DNA of 64,000 nucleotides, from NCBI GenBank assembly GCA_016183985.1, contig JACPDN010000011.1, forward strand, positions 186,001-250,000. Direction: 5' to 3'. A program made the translations under genes and the position numbers. Below, piece after piece: positions 15,798 through 23,688 of the stretch; position 1 is the stretch's first letter; the number at the start of each line of letters is the position of its first letter. This DNA is from Pseudomonadota bacterium (GTDB taxonomy: Bacteria > Pseudomonadota > Alphaproteobacteria > Dongiales > Dongiaceae). The notes below the pieces were generated by a model. The model saw only the letters and a program-made list of their open reading frames with translations, did not search any database and was not told the origin of the DNA.

Positions 15798-17405
15798 GTG
15801 CCGCGATCGACGCCAAGCCGTCGTCAGTTCCTGGTTGCAACAGGTGCGACCCTCGCGGGCATCGCCGTCTCCAGCAGTGGCTTTGCCAATTTCGCGCCCT
15901 ATTACGCCCATCGTCGCAGCCGCGATCCACTGCCCGGCAATGCCGATCCATTCACGCTCGGAATCGCCAGCGGTAGTCCGACCTCGAACGGCTTCGTCCT
16001 ATGGACGCGCCTCGCACCGGATCCTTTGGCTCAGGATGATGCGACACCAGGCGGCATCGTGTCCCGTCATCATGCCGCCGGCATCGCCCTCGATTATGAG
16101 ATCGCCATCGACCCCGCTATGCGGCATGTGCTGCGCCAAGGCACGGCGCTCGCCGAGGCGGAGCATGCCTATTCGGTTCATTTGCCGGTCGACGGTTTGG
16201 CATCAGATCGACCCTATTGGTATCGATTTCACCTCGGCCCGCACAGCAGCCCCATCGGACGCGCCGTCACTTTGCCGCGCGCCGGCCGGCCGGCCGCGCG
16301 ACTGCGCCTCGGACTCACCTCATGCGCCAACTACGAACGCGGCTATTTCTCGGCCTACCGCCACTTGACGGCGGAGCAGCCGGATTTGGTACTGATGCTG
16401 GGCGACTACATCTATGAACAAGTGGAACGGCATCGTCCCGTTCTGCGCCGGCACAGCGATAATGCCGTGCCGACGACTTTAGGCGGCTATCGCCGACGCT
16501 ATGCGCAATACCGGCTCGATCCGGATTTGCAGAATCTGCATGCCGCGGTTCCCACACTAGTCACCTGGGATGATCACGAGGTCGAAAACGATTACGCCGG
16601 CGATTGGTCGGAGAGGTTCACGCCGCCGGAACAATTCGCGCAGCAGCGGCAGGCAGCCTATCGCGCCTTCTACGAACATATGCCTGTGCGTAACCGCCCG
16701 CATGCGACCGGCCTCGATATCTATGACAGCGTCACGATCGGTGATCTCGCGCGCATCTCGCTGCTGGATGGCCGGCAGTATCGCTCGCGCGGCGCCTGTT
16801 ACGCCGCGCCCAATCAGGGTGGCGGCCATCAGGTAGACAGCCTCACCTGCCCGGAACTGCTCGATCCGTCGCGCTCAATCCTGGGCTGGGACCAGGAACG
16901 CTGGCTCGGCGGCAACCTCGCGACCTCCCCTGCGCGCTGGAACATCGTCGCCCAGAACGTGATCATGGCCGTGCTCGACAGCCACGATATCGAGGGCAAA
17001 GTCACGGCTTGGACCGACGCCTGGGACGGCTATCCCGCAGCGCGCCGCCGCCTGCTCGAACAATTGACCCGCACCCGCAATCCCGTGGTCTTCAGCGGCG
17101 ACATCCATTCCTTCTGGAACAACGACCTCACATTGGATGGCCGCGCGATCGCCAGCGAATTCGTCACCTCGTCGATCACATCCGATGGCCCACCGCAGGC
17201 GCATCTCCAATCCATGATGGATGCGCACAGCCATGTTCATTTCGCCGAGAGCCGCCAGCGCGGCTATTCCCTGGCTGAGATCGACGGCGGCACGCTCACG
17301 ACCCATTTTCGGACCATCAGCAACGTGACTGACCCCAAGGCCAGCCTAACCACGTTGCGCCGCTTCGTCATCGAGGACGGCCGGGTCGGCGCCGTAGCGG
17401 TTTAG
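15798..17405 (+). CDS. phoD: Tat-exported PhoD-family alkaline phosphatase
   Basis: The 535-residue protein starts with a twin-arginine signal (TPSRRQFLVATGATLAGIAV), so it is exported folded. The PhoD metallophosphoesterase signature is complete: FTLGIASGSP and LWTRL in the N-terminal domain, SCANYERGYFSAYRHL, LGDYIYE, TWDDHEVENDYAGD and SGDIHSF. It hydrolyses phosphate mono- or diesters in the periplasm and may need Ca/Fe as known for PhoD. The GTG start at 15798 follows AAGAAG; an inverted repeat (ACGCTTCTTA at 15752-15761 with TAAGAAGCGT at 15790-15799) places this start inside a possible hairpin. The 3' end overlaps the convergent gene at 17346 by 60 bp. Confidence 0.9.
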   Translation: MPRSTPSRRQFLVATGATLAGIAVSSSGFANFAPYYAHRRSRDPLPGNADPFTLGIASGSPTSNGFVLWTRLAPDPLAQDDATPGGIVSRHHAAGIALDYEIAIDPAMRHVLRQGTALAEAEHAYSVHLPVDGLASDRPYWYRFHLGPHSSPIGRAVTLPRAGRPAARLRLGLTSCANYERGYFSAYRHLTAEQPDLVLMLGDYIYEQVERHRPVLRRHSDNAVPTTLGGYRRRYAQYRLDPDLQNLHAAVPTLVTWDDHEVENDYAGDWSERFTPPEQFAQQRQAAYRAFYEHMPVRNRPHATGLDIYDSVTIGDLARISLLDGRQYRSRGACYAAPNQGGGHQVDSLTCPELLDPSRSILGWDQERWLGGNLATSPARWNIVAQNVIMAVLDSHDIEGKVTAWTDAWDGYPAARRRLLEQLTRTRNPVVFSGDIHSFWNNDLTLDGRAIASEFVTSSITSDGPPQAHLQSMMDAHSHVHFAESRQRGYSLAEIDGGTLTTHFRTISNVTDPKASLTTLRRFVIEDGRVGAVAV

Positions 17406-17705
17406 GTCCATCACGATCTCCTCGATCACCATCGAGCCGACGATGATCGCAACCGGCAATGCACAGGCGATGAAAGGCTTCACGGCAGAGGTGCCGCGGG
17501 AGAGATCGCGGATCAGCAGGATCAGGTTCCAGATAAAGAAAACACCTGAGACCAAGGCCCAGGCGATCAGCCCGAACATCACCCCGCCGCCCGCATCAGG
17601 CCCACGCGGCCCACTCTCCTCCAACGCCCAGGCAAGGGGCAACAACACCGCGATAAAGACGATGTAGGCGACATTGCGCCGCCCGATCTTGCCGACCCAG
17701 ATCAT
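17346..17705 (-). CDS. Small membrane protein of unknown function
   Basis: The 119-residue protein has three hydrophobic helices (about residues 10-27, 45-67 and 78-97) and a short polar C-terminus. Start ATG 17705; a GTG two codons upstream is the alternative. Its last 60 bp overlap the 3' end of phoD on the other strand, which argues for some caution, but the hydrophobic pattern and a regular reading frame support a real gene. No family recognised. Confidence 0.55.
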   Translation of the reverse strand: MIWVGKIGRRNVAYIVFIAVLLPLAWALEESGPRGPDAGGGVMFGLIAWALVSGVFFIWNLILLIRDLSRGTSAVKPFIACALPVAIIVGSMVIEEIVMDLNRYGADPAVLDDEAAQRG

Positions 17706-17839
17706 CTTCACCCACCCCCGCTAGCCCATCAGATTCCGTCGATTTCACCGCATCATATGTCGAATACACGATATGCAACCGCCCCCCACCCCCCCAAAAT
17801 CCCCAGCGATGAACATAGCTCTTTCGGAGATTCGATCCC

Positions 17840-19180
17840 ATGGCTCTTCCTGCACATGTCAAATATGTCGTCATCGGCGCTGGCATCCACGGCCTTTCTT
17901 CGGCTTGGCATTTGGCTGAGAACCTTCGGAAGAGTGGTAAGGGGTCGGGCGCGGATGTGCTCATTATCGACAAGACCGCGATCGCGGCGGGTGCCTCGGG
18001 CATTGCTTGCGGGGTTGTGCGCAATAACTATTTTCAACCAGCGATGCGGAGGTTGATGGCGCATTCGGTGAGTGTCTGGGAGAGCGATGCGGAAGCCTTC
18101 TCCTATCACCCGGTCGGCTACATGCAGATCAGTCCCGAGGTGATGCATAAGGACGTGGCCTCGATCTACGCGCAGCAGAAGGAGATCGGCTACACCTCGT
18201 CCTTCATCGAGGGCGAGAAGGATTGCATGAGCTACATGCAAGGCATCTTCCACGATTGGCAGGCCAAGGGCATCACCTCGGTCCTTCATGAGAAGAAGGG
18301 CGGCTATGCCAACAACACGGCGGCGATGTATGGCCTCGCCAAGAAGGCCGAAGCCGAGGGTGTCCGCATCGTGACCGGCGTCGAGGTGAAGGGCCTGAAG
18401 CGCGACGGCAAGGGCGCTGTCACCGCGGTCGAGACCAACCAGGGCGACATCAAATGCGACTATGTCATCGCCGGCATGGGCCCGTGGGTACGCTCGGTCT
18501 GGAAGATGCTGGATCTGCCCGACGCCATCTCGATCAAGGGCAAGGACGGCAAGATGCACGAGAACGTGCCGATGTGGGTCTATTGGTCGCTGCAGGAAGG
18601 AACACTCGGCGTCGATCCGGATCTGCAGAAGACCAATGACGGCAAGATGCCGCCGGTCATCCATGTCGATACGGATGCGCCGCTCTATTCCGACGAGGAC
18701 GGATCGCTCATCACCGACAAGCTGTGGGGCATCTATTACAAGCCGGATTTCCATTTCGGCGGTGTCCAGGGCGGCGCCATGCCGTTCAAGGTGCAGACCG
18801 AGCTCAACAAGGTGCGCGTCGATCCCTATGGCCCGGAAAGCCCGGAATTCATCGTCGGCGACGATTTCGCGCATATGTGGGTATCGGCACTGGCCTTCTG
18901 CCAGAAGCGCTTCATGGGCACGATGCCGAAATACAAGAAGGAACCCTCAGGCGGCATCGGCTGCTTCACCGCCGACAGCTTCCCGGTCTTCGACAAGTTC
19001 GCCGACAACGTCTACATCATCGCCGATTCCAACCACGGCTATAAGATGATCGGCGTCGGCAAGCTGGTGGCGGACGACATCTGCGGCATGGGCGACGAAT
19101 TGCTGCGCCCGTTCCGCTTCTCGCGCTTTGCCGAAGGCAAGCTGCACCCGACGTCGAACTCGCCGTTCCCCTGGAGCTGA
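17840..19180 (+). CDS. FAD-dependent amine/amino-acid oxidoreductase (DAO, sarcosine-oxidase-beta-like)
   Basis: The 446-residue protein has the FAD Rossmann motif YVVIGAGIHGLSSAWHLAE at residues 8-26, ASGIACGVVRNNYFQP (flavin-contact region as in SoxB) and a C-terminal block with GCFTADSFPVFDKFADNVYI and DSNHGYKMIGVGKL, as in sarcosine/dimethylglycine-type oxidases. Long inserts around residues 215-290 (KDGKMHENVPMWVYW and following) are unusual for the family. GGAG lies 10 bp before ATG 17840. It is followed by an oppositely oriented FCD regulator and then the ligase/GlxBCD operon. The context suggests it oxidises an N-substituted glutamate or another secondary amine; it would be a one-subunit counterpart of the four-subunit N-methylglutamate dehydrogenase. 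That role is inferred. Confidence 0.8.
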   Translation: MALPAHVKYVVIGAGIHGLSSAWHLAENLRKSGKGSGADVLIIDKTAIAAGASGIACGVVRNNYFQPAMRRLMAHSVSVWESDAEAFSYHPVGYMQISPEVMHKDVASIYAQQKEIGYTSSFIEGEKDCMSYMQGIFHDWQAKGITSVLHEKKGGYANNTAAMYGLAKKAEAEGVRIVTGVEVKGLKRDGKGAVTAVETNQGDIKCDYVIAGMGPWVRSVWKMLDLPDAISIKGKDGKMHENVPMWVYWSLQEGTLGVDPDLQKTNDGKMPPVIHVDTDAPLYSDEDGSLITDKLWGIYYKPDFHFGGVQGGAMPFKVQTELNKVRVDPYGPESPEFIVGDDFAHMWVSALAFCQKRFMGTMPKYKKEPSGGIGCFTADSFPVFDKFADNVYIIADSNHGYKMIGVGKLVADDICGMGDELLRPFRFSRFAEGKLHPTSNSPFPWS

Positions 19181-19192
19181 CGGCACCAGTGG

Positions 19193-19216
19193 ATCCCCGG
19201 GACTTCGCCCGGGGAT
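19193..19216. terminator. GC-rich hairpin between convergent genes
   Basis: ATCCCCGGG pairs with CCCGGGGAT across a 6-base loop. It lies 12 bp after the oxidase stop and 14 bp before the 3' end of the FCD regulator on the other strand. There is no T-run. It belongs to the same GGATCCCCGGG/GGATGACG repeat type as 51065-51156. Confidence 0.5.
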
Positions 19217-19229
19217 GACGTTGTAGCGA

Positions 19230-20033
19230 TTACGCCCCTTCGATGCCCATCAACTGCCGCCGGGCGAAGTGGAGATGGCTTGTCACCATCGCCGCCGCAC
19301 CTTCGACGTCGCGGCTGGCGATGGCGCCGAGCAGCGCGCGGTGCTGGCGGTTGTATTCGGCGATACGGGCGGGGGTGAGAACCTTGTCGCGCATCGAGGC
19401 CCATTGGTCGTGGGAGCGGATCTCGTTGATGTGCTGGTAGAGCCACAGCACTAGGCGATTATGCGCAGCTTCGGCGAGCAGCAGATGAAACTGCGTGTCC
19501 CATTCCGTCCAGCTTTCCGGATCGTCGCCGGCGGCCTCCGCGCTCTCGATCGCTTCCGTCATTTTTTCCAGATCGCGATTGCTGGCGTTCAACACGGCAA
19601 GCCGCGTCATATGCGGCTCTATCCCGAGGCGCGCCTCGATGAGTTCCAGCGGCGAGGTCGAATCGGCAATGTTGTCGAGGTCTGAAACCGGCCGGTGATT
19701 GACGAAAGTGCCGCTGCCGACCCGGCGCGTCACCAACCGTTCCTGTTCCAATTGATCGAGCGCCAAACGTACCGTGGTGCGGCTGGCTTCGAACGCATCT
19801 GCGAGATGGCGTTCCGCCGGCAGCTTTTCGCCATGTTTGTAGGTGCCGGCCACGATGGCCTGACGTAGTTGGCCGGCAATCCAAACCGAGCCCCGGTTGC
19901 CATCCACTGGCAATGTACTGCCATCTGCTGCGCTGCGGGTCGCGACCGTGCCGGCCGCGTCCTTCGCTGATGTACCAATTCGGCCCAATTCTGTTCCTTT
20001 GAAAAAATTGGTTGGCAGCCTCGGGACCGCCAT
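19230..20033 (-). CDS. GntR-family regulator, FadR/FCD subgroup
   Basis: The 267-residue protein has a winged helix (about residues 50-118: GEKLPAERHLADAFEASRTT then VRLALDQLEQERLVTRRVG) and an FCD ligand domain (130-260: FHLLLAEAAHN and HRALLGAIASRD) that usually binds a small organic acid through a metal. The first about 48 residues before the winged helix are unconserved; the real start could be an internal GTG. It is divergent from the ligase/GlxBCD operon, with a 284-bp shared region that holds a perfect palindrome at 20254-20274. It is thus the likely local regulator of that operon and perhaps of the oxidase beside it. Confidence 0.85.
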   Translation of the reverse strand: MAVPRLPTNFFKGTELGRIGTSAKDAAGTVATRSAADGSTLPVDGNRGSVWIAGQLRQAIVAGTYKHGEKLPAERHLADAFEASRTTVRLALDQLEQERLVTRRVGSGTFVNHRPVSDLDNIADSTSPLELIEARLGIEPHMTRLAVLNASNRDLEKMTEAIESAEAAGDDPESWTEWDTQFHLLLAEAAHNRLVLWLYQHINEIRSHDQWASMRDKVLTPARIAEYNRQHRALLGAIASRDVEGAAAMVTSHLHFARRQLMGIEGA

Positions 20034-20253
20034 GCAAGGATCGGATTATGCGAGTGGGGTAGCCATACGGTCAATCGCCGTCAGTCACGCCCGCCCACGA
20101 GCAAATCTTGCGAGCGCGACTGCCGTATCGGAGGGAAACGCGAAAGACCAGTAAGGCCCAATTCTCCACCGCCCGCGAAGGATCGCTTCAACCGGCACAG
20201 AAAGACCGGCGAGGCGAAACGAAGAAGAGTTGTTCATGAGCAACTGACGCGGA

Positions 20254-20274
20254 ATGCCGGGACCGTCCCGGCAT
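20254..20274. promoter_or_regulatory. Perfect 21-bp palindrome in the leader of the ligase operon
   Basis: Arms ATGCCGGGAC and GTCCCGGCAT flank a single base, 43 bp before the ligase start. A second, imperfect palindrome (GTTGTTCATGAGCAAC) lies at 20230-20245. The perfect one could be an operator for the adjacent FCD regulator, or form a stable RNA hairpin in the leader. Neither is proven. No sigma-54 promoter pattern was found here. Confidence 0.5.
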
Positions 20275-20317
20275 CGCTCAACAGCGGCCAACGAGTCGCT
20301 GCTTTGGGGAGGGTGAG

Positions 20318-21784
20318 ATGACTGACCTTGAGGCACACGTCGCACAAAAAGGGCGGAAGGAACTTGTCAAACAAGTCCGCGCCCAGATCAATCAACTCGG
20401 CATCAAGTACATCTACTACCAGTTCGTTTCGGTCACCGGCCGCATCGTCGGCAAGGGTGTCCCGGCCGACCATTGGGAAAGCGTCGCGGAAAAAGGCTTT
20501 CAGCTGGTCTATGGCTCGACCGCCAATCTCTTCGTCGATCGGCACAAGAACTATATCGGCTATGGCCCCGAAGCGTCGGAGCTGGTCGGCATTCCCGACC
20601 CCGAGACGTTCGTGCAGCTGCCCTGGGACAAGCGCGTCGCGCGCGTCTTTTGCACCTGTTTCCGCAATCGCGAGGAGCGGGTCAATCCCGGCGGTCACCT
20701 GACCTCGGATTGCCGCGGCAATCTGCGCATCGTCCACGAGGAGTTCAAGAAAAAGCACAAAGGCCTGCATCTACGCCACGGCTGCGAGCCGGAGATGATG
20801 TGGCTGAAGAAGGGCGAAGATGGCCTGCCCGATGGCGGCTTCTCGAAGCCTAATTGCTATCACATCGACCAGTTCGAAAGCCTGCGCCCGGTCTTCATGA
20901 AGGTGATCGAATACGCCCAGGCCATGGGCCTCGACATGATCCAGGGCGATCATGAAGACGCGCCCGGCCAGCTCGAACTCAATTTCATGTTCGACGACTG
21001 CCTGCGCACCGCGGATCGCCTGACAACCTATCGCCAGATCTGCGCCCAGGTCGCGCGCGAGAACAATCTTATCGCCTGCTTCATGCCGAAGCCCTTCATG
21101 GGCGTCTCGGCGTCGGGCTGCCATCACAATCTGTCGCTATGGACCGGCGGCGAGGACGTGGTGAACAACCTCCATAACGACAAGCTACCCGGCAGCAAGG
21201 ACGTCTTCTCCTATCGGAAGGGTGGCAACAACACCTTCTCGCCGCTCAAGGGGCAGAAGAAGCCAGGCCCGATTGGGCTCAATTGCATCGGCGGCGTCAT
21301 CAAGCATCTGGGGGCCTTGACCGCCATCGGCTCATCGACCGTCAACTCCTATCGGCGTCTGTGGGATACGGGCTTCTGGGCACCGGTCTTTGCCGATTGG
21401 GGCTATCAGAACCGCACCTGCGCCTTGCGCATCTCGGCGCCGGGCCGTTTCGAATACCGTTCGGTCGACGCTGCGGTGAATCCCTATCTGATGGCGGCGG
21501 CCCTGCTCAAGGCCTTCGACGACGGCATCACCAATAAGCTCGATCCGGGCGAGCCGGAAGAGCGCAACATGTATGACGCCATCGCCGCCGGCAAGAAGGT
21601 GAAGAAGCTGCCGATGAGCCTGGGCGATGCGCTCGATCATCTGGAAAAGGACAGCGTCATCAATTCGGCACTGCCCGATGAGATGCTGCGCGTGTTCATG
21701 CACTACAAGCGCGACGAAGTGGAAAAGTTCATGGCCACCGTCACGCATTGGGACCGGGAGCAGTATTGGGACATCCTGCCTTAA
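20318..21784 (+). CDS. Divergent glutamine-synthetase-like ligase (candidate gamma-glutamylamide synthetase)
   Basis: The 488-residue protein keeps the glutamine synthetase catalytic core: the metal-binding glutamate pair in HGCEPEMMW near residue 155, DHEDAPGQLELNF near 212, CFMPKPFMGVSASGCHH near 255, NSYRRLWDTGFWAP near 344 and NRTCALRISAPGRFEYRSVD near 365. The N-terminus (IKYIYYQFVSVTGRIVGKGV) replaces the usual GS beta-grasp wording, and an insert near 300-325 (NNTFSPLKGQKKPGPIGLN) is unusual. It resembles neither housekeeping GlnA nor textbook GmaS/GlnT closely. Being first gene with GlxBCD-like subunits it probably joins glutamate to ammonia or an alkylamine using ATP. GGGGAGGG precedes the ATG. 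A hairpin overlaps its stop codon. Confidence 0.8.
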   Translation: MTDLEAHVAQKGRKELVKQVRAQINQLGIKYIYYQFVSVTGRIVGKGVPADHWESVAEKGFQLVYGSTANLFVDRHKNYIGYGPEASELVGIPDPETFVQLPWDKRVARVFCTCFRNREERVNPGGHLTSDCRGNLRIVHEEFKKKHKGLHLRHGCEPEMMWLKKGEDGLPDGGFSKPNCYHIDQFESLRPVFMKVIEYAQAMGLDMIQGDHEDAPGQLELNFMFDDCLRTADRLTTYRQICAQVARENNLIACFMPKPFMGVSASGCHHNLSLWTGGEDVVNNLHNDKLPGSKDVFSYRKGGNNTFSPLKGQKKPGPIGLNCIGGVIKHLGALTAIGSSTVNSYRRLWDTGFWAPVFADWGYQNRTCALRISAPGRFEYRSVDAAVNPYLMAAALLKAFDDGITNKLDPGEPEERNMYDAIAAGKKVKKLPMSLGDALDHLEKDSVINSALPDEMLRVFMHYKRDEVEKFMATVTHWDREQYWDILP

Positions 21785-21803
21785 GTGGGCAGGATGTCCC
21801 TTT
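21768..21803 (+). terminator. Strong hairpin overlapping the ligase stop codon
   Basis: GGGACATCCTGCC pairs perfectly with GGCAGGATGTCCC across a 7-base loop that contains the TAA stop; three T residues follow. It lies 36 bp before the next gene of the same operon. Such a stem inside an operon can partially terminate or stabilise the upstream message, so the ligase may be made in excess over the downstream subunits. Confidence 0.65.
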
Positions 21804-21838
21804 ACGTCTCCGCCGTTTAACCTCAAGGAGAGTTACCC

Positions 21839-22774
21839 ATGTGTGGAATCGCAGGATTGATCCACCGCGGCAAGACCGGCGACATCGGCACCGAGATGAC
21901 CGCGATGCTGCAAAGCCTGAAGCATCGCGGGCCGGATTCAACCGGCTTCGCGCTCTATGGCAGCCCCAAGGGCAATACCCTGGTCATGCGCTTCAAGGTG
22001 GCCGAGCAGGAGGATATGAAGCACGGCTTCAAGATCCATGACCAGGTGAAGGAACGGAAGGCCGAGGTCGACAAACGCCTCAAGGAACTCGGCGCCACCA
22101 TCGTGCAGGCGGAGAATGCCACCGAGTATGCCTTCCGCTACACGCTCGATTTCGGCGGCGACAAGAAGAAGCTTGCCAATTACATCGAAGACATCGAAGG
22201 GGCTGAGATCCTGTCGCTGGGCTATGGCCTGGAACTGATCAAGGATCTGGGCGACGCCGCCGATGTCTCGGGGCAATATCATCTCAAAGGATTCAAGGGC
22301 AGCCATGCCCTGGGCCATACCCGCATGGCGACGGAATCCGATGTCGACATCCGCTCCGCCCACCCTTATTGGGCCTATCCGTTCGCCGATGTCTCGGTGG
22401 TGCATAACGGCCAGCTCACCAACTACTGGACCGGGCGGCGCAATCTGGAACGTCGCGGCCATCGCTTCATGTCGAATTGCGATAGCGAGCTCATTGCCGT
22501 CTATCTCGCCGACAAGATGCAGCAGGGTGCCGAGCTCAAGGACGCGATGACCGATTCCATCGACGAACTTGACGGCGTCTTCACCTATCTGGTCGCGACC
22601 GCCGACAGCCTCGGCATGGCTAAGGATGTCATGGCCGCCAAGCCGATGGTGCTCTACGAGAGCGATGATTTCATCGGCCTGGCGTCGGAAGAAGTCGCCA
22701 TCCGCAGCGTGTTCCCGCATGAGATCGACACCTTCGACCCCTATGAGGGCGAAGTGCGGGTCTGGAAGCGGTAA
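21839..22774 (+). CDS. Class II glutamine amidotransferase subunit (GlxB/MgsA-like)
   Basis: The 311-residue Ntn-hydrolase has catalytic Cys2 exposed after Met removal (MCGIAGLIHRG), HRGPDSTGFALYG near 30, GHTRMATESDVD near 155 and VVHNGQLTNY near 180, all hallmarks of the GATase2 domain of glutamate synthase. As a free-standing subunit it matches GlxB and the A subunit of N-methylglutamate synthase. It releases ammonia from a glutamine-type amide, or recognises a gamma-glutamylamide, for the partner FMN subunit. AAGGAG stands 8 bp upstream of the ATG. The order amidotransferase - GXGXG subunit - FMN subunit is the same as in mgsABC and glxBCD; which of the two it is cannot be decided from sequence alone. 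Confidence 0.88.
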   Translation: MCGIAGLIHRGKTGDIGTEMTAMLQSLKHRGPDSTGFALYGSPKGNTLVMRFKVAEQEDMKHGFKIHDQVKERKAEVDKRLKELGATIVQAENATEYAFRYTLDFGGDKKKLANYIEDIEGAEILSLGYGLELIKDLGDAADVSGQYHLKGFKGSHALGHTRMATESDVDIRSAHPYWAYPFADVSVVHNGQLTNYWTGRRNLERRGHRFMSNCDSELIAVYLADKMQQGAELKDAMTDSIDELDGVFTYLVATADSLGMAKDVMAAKPMVLYESDDFIGLASEEVAIRSVFPHEIDTFDPYEGEVRVWKR

Positions 22775-22802
22775 TCAGGATCACTTTAGCCAGGAGCCGA
22801 AT

Positions 22803-23639
22803 ATGGCGCTTCGCACCCAGTCACACGAAATGGGGATGCATACCGAGAAACTCTCGGGCCGCACCCAGCAACGCTTCTTCTCGCCTTCGGAAGAAGAGAA
22901 TTTCACTTATCCCGGCGCCCACGACGTCGATTTCAACAAACGCGCCGAGTTCGATGCCGATAAACTGTCGACATCCGAGATCAATCTGAAACTCCGTGAC
23001 TTGATGCGCCAAGGTTACGGCACGATCGTCATGCGTAACCCCGGCGCCAAACATGCGATTGCGGTGGGCATCCTCAACAAGCTCAACCTGCAGATTGAGG
23101 GCAGCCTCGGTTATTTCGGTTGCGGCCTGATTGATGGCCCGAACATCCACATCAAGGGCCGGGTGGGCTGGTCCTGTGCCGAGAACATGCTGGCCGGGAC
23201 CATTGTCATTGAAAAGAACGCCGGCTCGACCTTCGGCGCCGCCATTCGTGGTGGCGATCTGGTCTGCAAGGGCGATGTCGGTGCGCGCGTGGGCATCGAC
23301 CAGAAAGGTGGCACGATCATTGTTGGCGGTCGCTGCGGTGCCTTCTGCGGCTTCATGATGCAACGCGGTCGCATGGTGATCTTAGGGGACGCGGGCAAGA
23401 ATCTCGGTGATTCCATGTATGACGGCACCATCTATGTCGGCGGCAAAATCGCGGGTCTGGGTGTCGACGCCGTGCCGGGCGAGATGAACGAGCTCGACTG
23501 CCAATGGATGGAGCGGAAGCTGAAGCTCTATGGCCTCAAGGCGCCAAACGGGATCAAGAACATGACCAAGATCGTCGCCGGCAAGCAACTCTGGAACTAC
23601 GACAATCTCGAGCCTTCGGAGAAGAAGCTGATCCTCTAA
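22803..23639 (+). CDS. GXGXG-domain subunit (GlxC/MgsB-like)
   Basis: The 278-residue protein has, after an approximately 60-residue N-terminal arm, a right-handed beta-helix of glycine-rich turns (GSLGYFGCGLIDG, GRVGWSCAENMLAG, GSTFGAAIRGGDLVCKGDVG, GRCGAFCGFMMQRG), like the C-terminal domain of glutamate synthase. In split enzymes this subunit is structural and links the amidotransferase and FMN subunits. It is longer than the approximately 230 residues I recall for GlxC/MgsB; the extra length is at the N-terminus (SPSEEENFTYPGAHDVDF) and C-terminus (KIVAGKQLWNYDNLEPSEKK). CAGGAG precedes ATG 22803. Co-transcribed with neighbours, gaps 28 and 49 bp. Confidence 0.88.
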   Translation: MALRTQSHEMGMHTEKLSGRTQQRFFSPSEEENFTYPGAHDVDFNKRAEFDADKLSTSEINLKLRDLMRQGYGTIVMRNPGAKHAIAVGILNKLNLQIEGSLGYFGCGLIDGPNIHIKGRVGWSCAENMLAGTIVIEKNAGSTFGAAIRGGDLVCKGDVGARVGIDQKGGTIIVGGRCGAFCGFMMQRGRMVILGDAGKNLGDSMYDGTIYVGGKIAGLGVDAVPGEMNELDCQWMERKLKLYGLKAPNGIKNMTKIVAGKQLWNYDNLEPSEKKLIL

Positions 23640-23688
23640 CCGCGCAGGATCGACGCGACTTCCTCCCATTCAGACAAGGAATAGCCAG

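Noticed and set aside
20034-20317. Glycine riboswitch in the ligase leader
   Set aside because: No tandem aptamer pattern or conserved core was found; only palindromes are visible.
20318-21784. Reading the ligase as ordinary glutamine synthetase GlnA or as proven GmaS
   Set aside because: The N-terminal region and an insert differ from both, and the GlxBCD-like neighbours argue against a housekeeping GlnA; no direct evidence fixes the amine substrate, so no gene symbol is given.
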